Origin: Burkholderiales bacterium GJ-E10
Lineage (GTDB): Bacteria; Pseudomonadota; Gammaproteobacteria; Burkholderiales; Burkholderiaceae_F
Length of the DNA stretch: 64,000 nucleotides
Direction: 5' to 3'
NCBI GenBank assembly: GCA_000828975.1
Contig: AP014683.1
Coordinates: 1,879,700 to 1,943,699 of the forward strand
This document shows, piece after piece, positions 40,344 to 48,152 of the stretch (position 1 is the first letter of the stretch; the number at the start of each line of letters is the position of its first letter). The position numbers and the translations under genes were made by a program. A model generated the notes under the pieces. It was not told the origin of the DNA. It made no database searches and saw nothing but the letters and a program-made list of their open reading frames with translations.

Positions 40344-41384
40344 TCAGAGGGTCGCCATGTCGATCACGAACCGGTACTTGACGTCGCTCTTCAGCATGCG
40401 TTCGTACGCGGTATTGATATAGGCCATCGGGATCCGCTCGATATCCGACGTGATGCCGTGTCGGGCACAGAAGTCCAGCATCTCCTGGGTTTCCCGGATT
40501 CCCCCGATCAACGAACCGGCGATCTGGCGCCGCTTCAGGATGAGGTTGAATACGCCCGGCGACGGATGCGGTTCGGCAGGTGCACCGACCAGCGTCATCG
40601 TGCCGTCGTGCTTCAGCAGTTGCAGATAGGGATCGAGGTTGTGCGGCGCGGCGACCGTGTTGAGCACGAAGTCGAACTGATTGGCCCGCGCGGCCATCTG
40701 CGCAGCGTCGGTCGAAATGCACACCTCATCGGCGCCGAGGCGCTTCCCATCCTCGATTTTCCCCGGTGAGGTCGTGAACAGGGTGACGTGCGCACCCATC
40801 GCATGGGCGATCTTCACCCCCATGTGCCCGAGTCCGCCCAAGCCGACGATGCCGACCTTTTTTCCCGGCCCCGCCTTCCAGTGGCGCAGCGGCGAATAGG
40901 TGGTGATTCCCGCGCACAGGAGCGGCGCAACGGCCGCGAGATCGGCTTCCGCGTGGCGGATCTTCAGGACGAAATGTTCCTTGACCACGATCGCCTGGGA
41001 ATACCCGCCATAAGTGTTTTCCCCGCCGAACAGGGGTCCGTTGTACGTGCCGACGAAGCCGGTCTCGCAGTACTGCTCCTCCCCCTCCTGGCAGGGATGG
41101 CAATGACCGCAGCTGTCGACCATGCATCCCACGCCCGCGAGGTCGCCGGGCTGAAAATTCCGGACGTTCTTGCCCACCGCAACCACCCTCCCGACGATTT
41201 CGTGGCCGGGAACCGACGGATAGATCGTGTTGTGCCACTCGTTGCGCGCGGTGTGCAGGTCGGAATGGCAGACGCCGCAATACAGGATGGCGATATGGAC
41301 GTCGTCCGGCCCCGGCGCACGGCGCTCGATTTCCATTGGAGCGAGGGGACTGGATGGGCTTTGGGCGGCATAGGCTTTGGTCAT
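40344..41384 (-). CDS. Zinc-dependent NAD(P)-alcohol dehydrogenase (YahK/CAD type)
   Basis: A 346-residue medium-chain dehydrogenase that reduces aldehydes to alcohols. Catalytic zinc ligands are in GVCHSDLHTARNEW and GHEIVGRVVAVG; the structural zinc site is CGHCHPCQEGEEQYC; the cofactor loop is VGLGGLGHMGVKIAHA, followed by TTSPGK, a pattern associated with NADPH use in YahK-like enzymes. I start at ATG 41384 (MTKAYAAQS). It is divergent from marR and may share its control region. Confidence 0.9.
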   Translation of the reverse strand: MTKAYAAQSPSSPLAPMEIERRAPGPDDVHIAILYCGVCHSDLHTARNEWHNTIYPSVPGHEIVGRVVAVGKNVRNFQPGDLAGVGCMVDSCGHCHPCQEGEEQYCETGFVGTYNGPLFGGENTYGGYSQAIVVKEHFVLKIRHAEADLAAVAPLLCAGITTYSPLRHWKAGPGKKVGIVGLGGLGHMGVKIAHAMGAHVTLFTTSPGKIEDGKRLGADEVCISTDAAQMAARANQFDFVLNTVAAPHNLDPYLQLLKHDGTMTLVGAPAEPHPSPGVFNLILKRRQIAGSLIGGIRETQEMLDFCARHGITSDIERIPMAYINTAYERMLKSDVKYRFVIDMATL

Positions 41385-41535
41385 GCTCGTTGTTCCAGGA
41401 AAGGTTGATCGGGAATCGAACGGCCCGCCGCCGGAAGCGGCACCGGGCACGCCCGCATGTTGCCGGCACATGCCGGGGGACCGATGCTAGCAAACTGGTT
41501 GCGCTAGAATTGTATCGTGAATCGATATATAGTTC

Positions 41536-41556
41536 ACAAATGAATTATTCATTTGT
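41536..41556. promoter_or_regulatory. Perfect 21-base palindrome, probable MarR operator
   Basis: ACAAATGAAT, one base T, ATTCATTTGT: two exact 10-base arms, ending seven bases before the marR start codon in the divergent interval with the dehydrogenase gene. The adjacent GTGAA (41517-41521) and TTCAC (41532-41536) form a second weaker dyad. The size and AT-rich arms match MarR-family operators; binding is inferred. Confidence 0.7.
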
Positions 41557-41562
41557 AAAACA

Positions 41563-42057
41563 ATGAACGGCTTCGAAGCCGCCGAGGCGCGCGTCGCCCT
41601 CACCTGCGCCCGCCACCCGGCTTTCCCACGCACGCCGGCGGTGGTCATCCGGCTGATCAAGCACCTCTATAAGCGGACCCAGGACCAGGCCAACCAGGTT
41701 CTGCGGCCCTGGGGCATCAACCATACCGAGTACACGGTGCTGATGATGTTGTTCGGCAGCGAGGACTACCGCCTCAGCCCGTCGGAACTGGCCGATGCCG
41801 CGATGGAAAAGTCGACCAACATCACCCGCCTCACCGATGGCCTGTGCACCCGCGGCCTGATCGCGCGCCACGTCGACGAAGGCGATCGCCGCCGTGTACG
41901 TCTGACCCTGACCCCGGACGGACTGGCGATGATCGACGCGTTCCTGCCGGCCATCGGCGAAATGCTCGCGCGCCAGACCCGCACCATCTCCGCCGACGAC
42001 TTGTCGCAACTCGAATCGCTCCTCAAACGTTTCCTCGACAGCGTTGAACATGGCTGA
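41563..42057 (+). CDS. MarR-family transcriptional regulator
   Basis: A 164-residue winged-helix protein. The DNA-binding core is YTVLMMLFGSEDYRLSPSELADAAMEKSTNITRLTDGLCTRGLI followed by the wing DEGDRRRVRLTLTPDG. MarR proteins usually repress efflux or aromatic-degradation genes and release on ligand binding. It leads an operon with the FUSC, DUF1656 and HlyD genes and overlaps the next start by eight bases. No clear ribosome site precedes its ATG. Confidence 0.9.
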   Translation: MNGFEAAEARVALTCARHPAFPRTPAVVIRLIKHLYKRTQDQANQVLRPWGINHTEYTVLMMLFGSEDYRLSPSELADAAMEKSTNITRLTDGLCTRGLIARHVDEGDRRRVRLTLTPDGLAMIDAFLPAIGEMLARQTRTISADDLSQLESLLKRFLDSVEHG

Positions 42058-44074
42058 GCCCGCAGGACACATCCCCGCACTGTCGGCGCCGGTCCGGGAG
42101 GAAGCGCGATCCTGGACCTTCGTCGCCAAGAGTCTGGTCGCGCTCTACCTCACCGCGTGGCTGGCGATGCGCCTCGAACTTCAGCAGCCGTCGACGGCGA
42201 TGCTCAGCGTCGCGATCGTGATGCAACCGCAGAACGGGCTGGTGCTGGCCAAGAGCTTCTATCGCATTCTCGGAACGATCATCGGATCGATCATCGGCCT
42301 GGTGCTGATCGCGGCCTTTGCCCAGGAGCGCGAATTCTTCCTGTTCGGCCTTTCCGCCTGGGTCTCCCTGTGCGCGGTGGGCGCCCTGCTCTATCGCAAC
42401 TTCATGGCCTATGGCTACGTGCTCGCGGGATACACCGCCGCCATCGTCGCCCTTCCGAGCCTGCGCGATCCGCTGCAAGGGTTCCAGACCGCACAGATGC
42501 GCGTCTCGGAAGTCCTCCTCGGCATCACCGTCGCCACGCTGGTGAGCGCCCTGCTCTGGCCGCAGCGCCTGGGTCCGCAGCTCTACCGCGCGGCGGCGGA
42601 GCGCCTCGCCGAACTGCTGCGCCTGATCCGCGAGGGACTGCAGACGCGATTGCCGCCGGAACGTGCGGAGCACGAACACCTGCAGGCGGTCCGCGCCGCG
42701 GTAAGCCTGGAGGATCTGCGCTCGTCGGTGATCTTCGAAGATCCGGAAGTCCGCGCCAACAGCAACGGCCTGCGCCACTTCAACCACCAGATGATGGCCG
42801 TGTCGACCACGTTTCAATCGCTGATTCCCCTGCGCGAACGCCTGCCCGCCGAGGCCGCCGCGCGCATCGATGCGCTGGGGCGCGAACTCGCCGCCACCCT
42901 CGCCACGCCGTCCCGGCTGGCCGGCCCACGGGCCCGGCTCGACGCGCGCGCCGCGCAACTGCGGCAGGAGTTGTCCGATCCGGCGGATGTCGGCCACTTC
43001 GACGCGGCCGCCGCCCTGCTCCTGCGACTGGCGGGGGAACTGCGGGAATTGATGGTTTCCGCGCGGCTGCTGCGGGCCCGGCGCACGCACGGCGCAGGGG
43101 TCGAACGCGTGCACTTCCAGCGCAGCCACGATCCGGCGAACGCGTGGAAGACCGGACTGAGGACCTTCGGCACGATGAGTACCCTGAGCGGAATTTGGAT
43201 CGCTACCGCGTGGCCCAGCGGCGGCACGGCGATGCTGGTCGCCACGGTGTTCAGCGCGTTGATGGCAATCGCCCCCAACCCCGTCGACGCGCTGACCCAG
43301 ACCCTTTCCGGATTCGCCATTGCCGCCGTACTCGCCGTCGTCGTGGCCGCCCTGCTTCCGGGCGGCGGCTTCCCCGGTCTGGTTGCCGTCACCCTGCCGC
43401 TGCTCGCGGTGCTGTTCTACCTCGGGACCCGCCCCCGATGGGCGGGCGTGGGCATGGGGGCAATGCTCGGAATGTTCCTCAATCTGCAGATCAACAATCC
43501 CATGCGCCTATCGACCATCGGCCTCTTCAATGGCGCCGTCGCGGAGATCGTCGGGTTGCTCGCCGCCGTGCTGGGCTTCGCCCTGCTGCCGGTCCGCGGA
43601 TCGATGCGGCGGGCGCTGGCCCGCCTGCGCGCCACGGTCGACCTTGCCGCGAGCGCCCCGCTCGACGGCCTGGCGTCCCGATTCGAGAGCGTGCACCGCG
43701 ACCTGCTGAGCCAATTGCTGCGGCAGACTGCGACCGGCGGCCATCAGATCGACCGCATCGTCTCGTGGTCGCTGGTGACGCAGGAAATCGCGCGCGCGCT
43801 GATCGAACTGCGGCAGGACTTGCGCGAGCATGCTCCCCCCGCACCGGTGCGGATGCGCTGCGATGCCGTCGTCGGCGCCGTCGCCGCACTCTTTCGCAGC
43901 GCGACGCCCGACCGGCAAGCCGCCATCGATGCCATCGCCCGCGCCCTCGACGCGACCCCTCCGGCGCCTTTGCGGGCCCACCTCCTGCAACTGCGCATCG
44001 CGCTGCAAGACCCGCACGCCCCGATCTTCGCGCGCGTGCCCCGCTCCCCGGTGTCCCATGCATCGCGAATTTGA
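42050..44074 (+). CDS. FUSC-family inner-membrane exporter (AaeB/fusaric acid type)
   Basis: A 674-residue membrane protein of the FUSC/aromatic acid exporter family. It has six N-terminal helices (from SLVALYLTAWLAMRLELQQP and MLSVAIVMQPQNG), a cytoplasmic helical region (about 190-360) and six more helices (GTMSTLSGIWIATAWPSGG onwards), the usual duplicated layout. With the downstream DUF1656 and HlyD proteins it forms an exporter for aromatic acids or related compounds. I use ATG 42050. Confidence 0.88.
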   Translation: MAEPAGHIPALSAPVREEARSWTFVAKSLVALYLTAWLAMRLELQQPSTAMLSVAIVMQPQNGLVLAKSFYRILGTIIGSIIGLVLIAAFAQEREFFLFGLSAWVSLCAVGALLYRNFMAYGYVLAGYTAAIVALPSLRDPLQGFQTAQMRVSEVLLGITVATLVSALLWPQRLGPQLYRAAAERLAELLRLIREGLQTRLPPERAEHEHLQAVRAAVSLEDLRSSVIFEDPEVRANSNGLRHFNHQMMAVSTTFQSLIPLRERLPAEAAARIDALGRELAATLATPSRLAGPRARLDARAAQLRQELSDPADVGHFDAAAALLLRLAGELRELMVSARLLRARRTHGAGVERVHFQRSHDPANAWKTGLRTFGTMSTLSGIWIATAWPSGGTAMLVATVFSALMAIAPNPVDALTQTLSGFAIAAVLAVVVAALLPGGGFPGLVAVTLPLLAVLFYLGTRPRWAGVGMGAMLGMFLNLQINNPMRLSTIGLFNGAVAEIVGLLAAVLGFALLPVRGSMRRALARLRATVDLAASAPLDGLASRFESVHRDLLSQLLRQTATGGHQIDRIVSWSLVTQEIARALIELRQDLREHAPPAPVRMRCDAVVGAVAALFRSATPDRQAAIDAIARALDATPPAPLRAHLLQLRIALQDPHAPIFARVPRSPVSHASRI

Positions 44075-44267
44075 CTTCACCGGCGTGCTGGTTCCGGGCG
44101 TCCTGGCGCTGCTCGTCGTCAGCGCCGCCTTGTGGTCGATCCTCGATCAAGTGCTGGTCCGGTACGCCGTATACCGCCAGGTATGGCATCCGTCGCTCTT
44201 CCGGTTGAGCCTGTTCCTCATCCTCTTTTTTGTCCTGGCGCTCGCATCGCGCCACGTCCTGCCATGA
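44058..44267 (+). CDS. DUF1656 small membrane protein (AaeX-like)
   Basis: A 69-residue protein with two membrane helices (LVPGVLALLVVSAALWSIL and LFRLSLFLILFFVLALASR) between the FUSC and HlyD genes, overlapping both. DUF1656 proteins occupy this position in aaeXAB-type operons; their role is unknown. Confidence 0.85.
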   Translation: MHREFDFTGVLVPGVLALLVVSAALWSILDQVLVRYAVYRQVWHPSLFRLSLFLILFFVLALASRHVLP

Positions 44268-45325
44268 AACTTCCCCACGCCCTGCGCGCACTTCCCCTGG
44301 GACGCATTGCGTTGACCGTTGCCGCACTGGCCGTCGCCGCACTGCTGGCCCGCATCCTCTGGATCCACGAAGCCGACACGCCCTGGACACGCGACGCGCG
44401 CGTACGCGCCGACGTGATCCACATCGCACCCGACGTCGGAGGGCTGGTCGACACGGTACCGGTGCGCGACAACCAGCCGGTGCGCCGCGGCGACCTGCTG
44501 TTCACGGTCGATGCCGCGCGCTTTCGCAACGCCGCCGATACGGCCGCGGCGCGTCTCGCCATGGCGCAGGCCGCCCTGCAGTCGGCACGGGCGCAGGTCC
44601 GCGAACGCCAGGAGGATCTCGCCAAAACGCGCACGGCGCTGCAGATGGACGAAGACCGGGCCCGGCGCCGCCGCTTCGCCGGCGGTTACGGCGCCACCTC
44701 GCGCGAGGAGGTCGACGATGCCGATGCCGCCGCCGCGATGGCGCGCAACGCCTGGCATCTCGCGCAATCCCGGCTCGCCCAGGCCCATGCCGACACGGCT
44801 CGCGCGATCGCCCGACGCGACCTGGCACGCACCGCGCTGCAACTGGCACAACTGGATCTGCAACGCACCGAGATCCGTGCGCCCGTCGACGGTTTCGTCA
44901 CCAACCTGCTGCTGCGCCCCGGCGACTACGTGCACATCGGCCAGCCCGTGATGGCGCTGATCGACCGCCACAGCTACTATCTCTATGGGTATTTCGAAGA
45001 AAGCAAGCTCGCCGACATCCGCCCCGGCGATCGCGCAAGGATCCGCCTGCTCTCGGACCCGCGCTGCCTGGCGGGAACGGTGGAGGCGATCGCCCGCGGC
45101 ATCGGCGACCGCGACAACCCGACCGGCCCCGACCTGCTGCTCGACGCCAATCCGGTGTTCGACTGGGTCCGGCTCGCGCAGCGCATTCCGGTCCGCATCC
45201 ACATCGATAGCCAGCCGGTGGATCTCCCGCTCAGCGCCGGGATGAGCGCGACGGTGACCATCCTGCCGCACGGAGGGAATGCGGGGGAAGGGTCGGTGTG
45301 CAATGGTGGGCCCAACAGGACTTGA
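44264..45325 (+). CDS. HlyD-family periplasmic adaptor of the FUSC exporter
   Basis: A 353-residue membrane fusion protein (AaeA/EmrA-like). It has an N-terminal membrane anchor (GRIALTVAALAVAALLARILW), a lipoyl half-motif (DVGGLVDTVPVRDNQPVRRGD), a long coiled-coil hairpin (about 85-195), the second half (TEIRAPVDGFVTNLLLRPGDYV) and a beta barrel. The ATG overlaps the DUF1656 stop. Its last about seven codons and its stop codon (45323-45325) lie inside the antisense of the tRNA-Ile fragment that marks the element junction. Confidence 0.88.
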   Translation: MKLPHALRALPLGRIALTVAALAVAALLARILWIHEADTPWTRDARVRADVIHIAPDVGGLVDTVPVRDNQPVRRGDLLFTVDAARFRNAADTAAARLAMAQAALQSARAQVRERQEDLAKTRTALQMDEDRARRRRFAGGYGATSREEVDDADAAAAMARNAWHLAQSRLAQAHADTARAIARRDLARTALQLAQLDLQRTEIRAPVDGFVTNLLLRPGDYVHIGQPVMALIDRHSYYLYGYFEESKLADIRPGDRARIRLLSDPRCLAGTVEAIARGIGDRDNPTGPDLLLDANPVFDWVRLAQRIPVRIHIDSQPVDLPLSAGMSATVTILPHGGNAGEGSVCNGGPNRT

Positions 45326-45348
45326 ACCTGTGACCAATCGATTATGAG
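45304..45348 (-). other. tRNA-Ile(CAU) 3' fragment, attachment-site junction of the integrated element
   Basis: On the minus strand this reads from the anticodon loop CTCATAA through variable loop, a complete T arm (ACAGG-TTCAAGT-CCTGT), TGGGCCC and encoded CCA: the last 45 bases of a tRNA-Ile2 with CAU anticodon. Upstream of the loop the sequence no longer pairs to form an anticodon stem, so the 5' half is missing. A 3' tRNA fragment facing core DNA is what a tyrosine integrase leaves at the far end of an island; the intact gene should lie at the other end, beyond the window, near the integrase. Confidence 0.8.
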
Positions 45349-45512
45349 TTTGCACTTAACGCAGCGTGTCTAGGAAAATCAAGCATATGCGAGCGTAAGC
45401 TAAGGAAGAAAAAAGTAGTTTGTTGACAGTAACTTAGCGTAGTTTTCCGGTGTCCGGCAAACATGATGGCTGTACCGCAGGTGTACCGCGCCATTGCTAC
45501 GACTGCCAAGGC

Positions 45513-48119
45513 TCAAGGCAATCTTGCAGCGCCCTGACGCTGACGAAGGTTTTCCGCCCAGGTCGCCAACGCTTCAATCTCTGCCGTCAGAGCCTCCGGT
45601 CTTGGCAGCGGACGGTTCAATGCAGCGGCGGCGCTGTGCAGCAGTTCGGAACAGCGACCAAAGCCGTCGCGCATGGTTTCGCAGTCAGGAACCGTGATCA
45701 CGGTTAGCTTGACCAAACCGGGCGTATCGACTTTGTTGGAAAGTCGCCGGACAACGTGCCCGACAGCTTCTTCAACCGCGATCTCCCACGTGTCGCGCAG
45801 CGTTCCGGCGATGGACTTGACGGACTTTCGCCACTCGTCTTGATTGCCCTGCTCGAAGTGATAGCGTTCACCTGCAAGCTGGTTGCCCAGACTTGTGGTG
45901 ATGTCACTTACCCGACGTGCTTTGAATGGCGGCTCGTTGCGGCAGAAGCCCGCTTTGTCAGCCCCCCGGCTGATGGAGCTAATCGCAACCGGCGGCTTAG
46001 GCTGAGCGTCGTCCGCCGCACGATTCAACTCGAACAAGAACGCTAGGTCATGGGTGAAGACGATGACCTGGCGTTGAGCGGCCTCAGCGACCAGGCGTTT
46101 GGCCACGGCCTCCCGGTGCATGTGGTCGAGCGAAGAAACTGGATCGTCAAAGACGATGCCTGACTTGTTTTCGGTGGTGGCGAGTTCGGCCATGAAAGCG
46201 GCCAAGGCAACACAGCGGTGCTCGCCTTCGCTCAGGACCTGTCCAACCGCAGCAGCGGGCTTCCGTGTGAGGGCAACTTTGAATCGGGGGATGCCCTGAA
46301 CGCTGTTCTGCTGACGAAGCTCCACGGCAAGTCCGGCAATCCCGAAGCTCGCGACCTCGCGGGAAAACTGCGCGCGAAGTGTATCCGTCACAAGAGCCTG
46401 TGCGATTTCAGTGCTCTTCGTAGTAGTGCGATTGGTTGTAGTGTCTCGCTGAGCAGCCTCAAGTCTTGCGACTTGCTTTAGGCGCTCGACTTCGGCGAGG
46501 ACATCGGCCTTGATGCCACCAAGCCATCTCCGATCCGCAAGTTCGGCCTTCTCCGCAAGCAAGGCGGCGCGAGCAGGAGAGCCAGCCTCCGCAGCAAGGG
46601 CGTTTGCCCTAGTCTCAATGGCCGTCGCCTGATCGATCAACACCTGACGCGGATATTCCGTTACGGGAGCGTCAATAGCAGCGCTTGGATTGGCGTGGCG
46701 TCGTTTGATCTGGCGATGACGCCACAGGGCGCGCAGGGTCGCGCCCCTGATCTCGATCGCCAAGGCGTCCTCGCGCAGTTCGTCGCGGACGGTCGCCACA
46801 ATGTTCGCAAGCTCGGCCAACGAGATAGCCTCACTCTTGAACGTTGCTAGCGCCTTGTCGTATGCGCCGCGCGCAGCATCGGCACGCTGCTGGCTATCGT
46901 CGCGCACAAAAGCCTCGAAGCGATTGAGGCGATCAGCGGCGACGGGCGTCAATTCCTGCTGGCAAAGCACGCATACGCTGCCCGGCTCTGTGACGGGGAA
47001 GCGCCGTTCAGGATAGGCCTCCGCATCAGAAAATGCACGTGCACTGGCCCATAGTTTCTGCCAAACCTCCGCACCGATCTGCGGCAACGGTTCGTCGCGG
47101 AAAAGCGCGCTGGAAGCCGCTTCCGCGGCCCGACGCGCGGCATCGCCTTCAACGGCAAGGCGGCGCAGGTTATTGGCGGTATCGTCGTCGATTGACGAAA
47201 ACATACGATCCAGGCGCGCAACGTGCCCATCAACCTTCGCCTTCAACGCCGCAAGCTGGCGTGCCGCGCGAGCTGGGTCACCAGCCAAGTCCGCCGTGAG
47301 CTGCGCCAATCGGTCTTGCTCCGCTTGCGAGAGCGCGGCCAACGCTTCGACCGTCGCCGGCGAACTGTTGGCAGTGAGCCGGGCCATGAACTTGCCGACC
47401 GCTGTGTCTCTGCTGCAAGCCGGAGTCCTGATCGCCTCGGGCGTTTGCGCCTTTATCTGCGCAATCTCGGCTGCCAGCTTGTCCTTGACCGACTTACAGA
47501 GCTGCGCGAGCGCACCCAGCAGTTTCAGCGGAAACGGCGTATAGGCCACATCATTCGTGTCATCCACATGGACGTTGGCGGTGCGTGAATCGAAAACGCT
47601 GATGCCTGAAAGTGCGGTGTCAGCATCTTGCCCCAGCTGCCAAGCGCAAGTGCGGTTCTGACCGCTGATCGCGTATTCAATCGTTGCGCTCGGCGTGCCG
47701 GGCGCTGGGTCATAGATGTCGGGGGCAATCTCTTCGGTCCGAGCCGACATCCTGGCTCGACAAACCTTCTTGAGAATCCGCGCGTAGCCCGATTTGCCTG
47801 ATCCGTTGTCACCATAGATGATCGTCAGCCCCACGCGGTGGAGCGTCAGCCGCTGGTCGGAAGCCAAGGCATTGACATGCCGGACTCCATGAACCTGCCG
47901 CAAATAGACTTCTCCCTGATCGCGGTTCGGACCACGAAGGTGTTCCGCTTCCAGCGGCACGGCGAGCTTGTCACCCTTGCAGATGGAAGCCAACTCGTCT
48001 ATCTCGGTCGGAGCGAGGTCCGCTTGAGTGGCTAGCCGGCGCAGCGCATCCTGCTGCCAGCCGGGGCTATCAGCGGACCAGGCATGGATGCTGGCTAGCG
48101 CCTCAGCTTCTGTCGTCAT
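45513..48119 (-). CDS. AAA ATPase with zinc hook and C-terminal HEPN-type motif (RloC/PrrC-like)
   Basis: An 868-residue SMC/Rad50-like ATPase. Walker A is GDNGSGKS (103-110); a coiled-coil region spans about 250-560 and carries a CVLC zinc hook at 383-386; the ABC signature is LSEGE (629-633), Walker B is GIVFDDPVSSLD (654-665) and the H-loop His690. The C-terminal about 120 residues contain RDTWE (775-779) and RCSELLH (822-828), an R-x5-H motif as in HEPN ribonucleases. RloC and PrrC anticodon nucleases combine these parts and are kept with restriction systems, as here: the methyltransferase gene lies 33 bases upstream on the same strand. The nuclease activity is inferred. GC is lower than in the core. 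Confidence 0.75.
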   Translation of the reverse strand: MTTEAEALASIHAWSADSPGWQQDALRRLATQADLAPTEIDELASICKGDKLAVPLEAEHLRGPNRDQGEVYLRQVHGVRHVNALASDQRLTLHRVGLTIIYGDNGSGKSGYARILKKVCRARMSARTEEIAPDIYDPAPGTPSATIEYAISGQNRTCAWQLGQDADTALSGISVFDSRTANVHVDDTNDVAYTPFPLKLLGALAQLCKSVKDKLAAEIAQIKAQTPEAIRTPACSRDTAVGKFMARLTANSSPATVEALAALSQAEQDRLAQLTADLAGDPARAARQLAALKAKVDGHVARLDRMFSSIDDDTANNLRRLAVEGDAARRAAEAASSALFRDEPLPQIGAEVWQKLWASARAFSDAEAYPERRFPVTEPGSVCVLCQQELTPVAADRLNRFEAFVRDDSQQRADAARGAYDKALATFKSEAISLAELANIVATVRDELREDALAIEIRGATLRALWRHRQIKRRHANPSAAIDAPVTEYPRQVLIDQATAIETRANALAAEAGSPARAALLAEKAELADRRWLGGIKADVLAEVERLKQVARLEAAQRDTTTNRTTTKSTEIAQALVTDTLRAQFSREVASFGIAGLAVELRQQNSVQGIPRFKVALTRKPAAAVGQVLSEGEHRCVALAAFMAELATTENKSGIVFDDPVSSLDHMHREAVAKRLVAEAAQRQVIVFTHDLAFLFELNRAADDAQPKPPVAISSISRGADKAGFCRNEPPFKARRVSDITTSLGNQLAGERYHFEQGNQDEWRKSVKSIAGTLRDTWEIAVEEAVGHVVRRLSNKVDTPGLVKLTVITVPDCETMRDGFGRCSELLHSAAAALNRPLPRPEALTAEIEALATWAENLRQRQGAARLP

Positions 48120-48152
48120 AGGCCCGAACCTCCCGATCGTCAGTTCAACAAA

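Noticed and set aside
44147..45355. Minus-strand frame of 402 residues ending near the tRNA fragment
   Set aside because: It is antisense to the HlyD adaptor gene and has no recognisable motif.
45349..45512. Possible gene or direct repeat with GTACCGC just inside the element
   Set aside because: Frames are short with no ribosome site; the GTACCGC copies are too short to support an attachment site.
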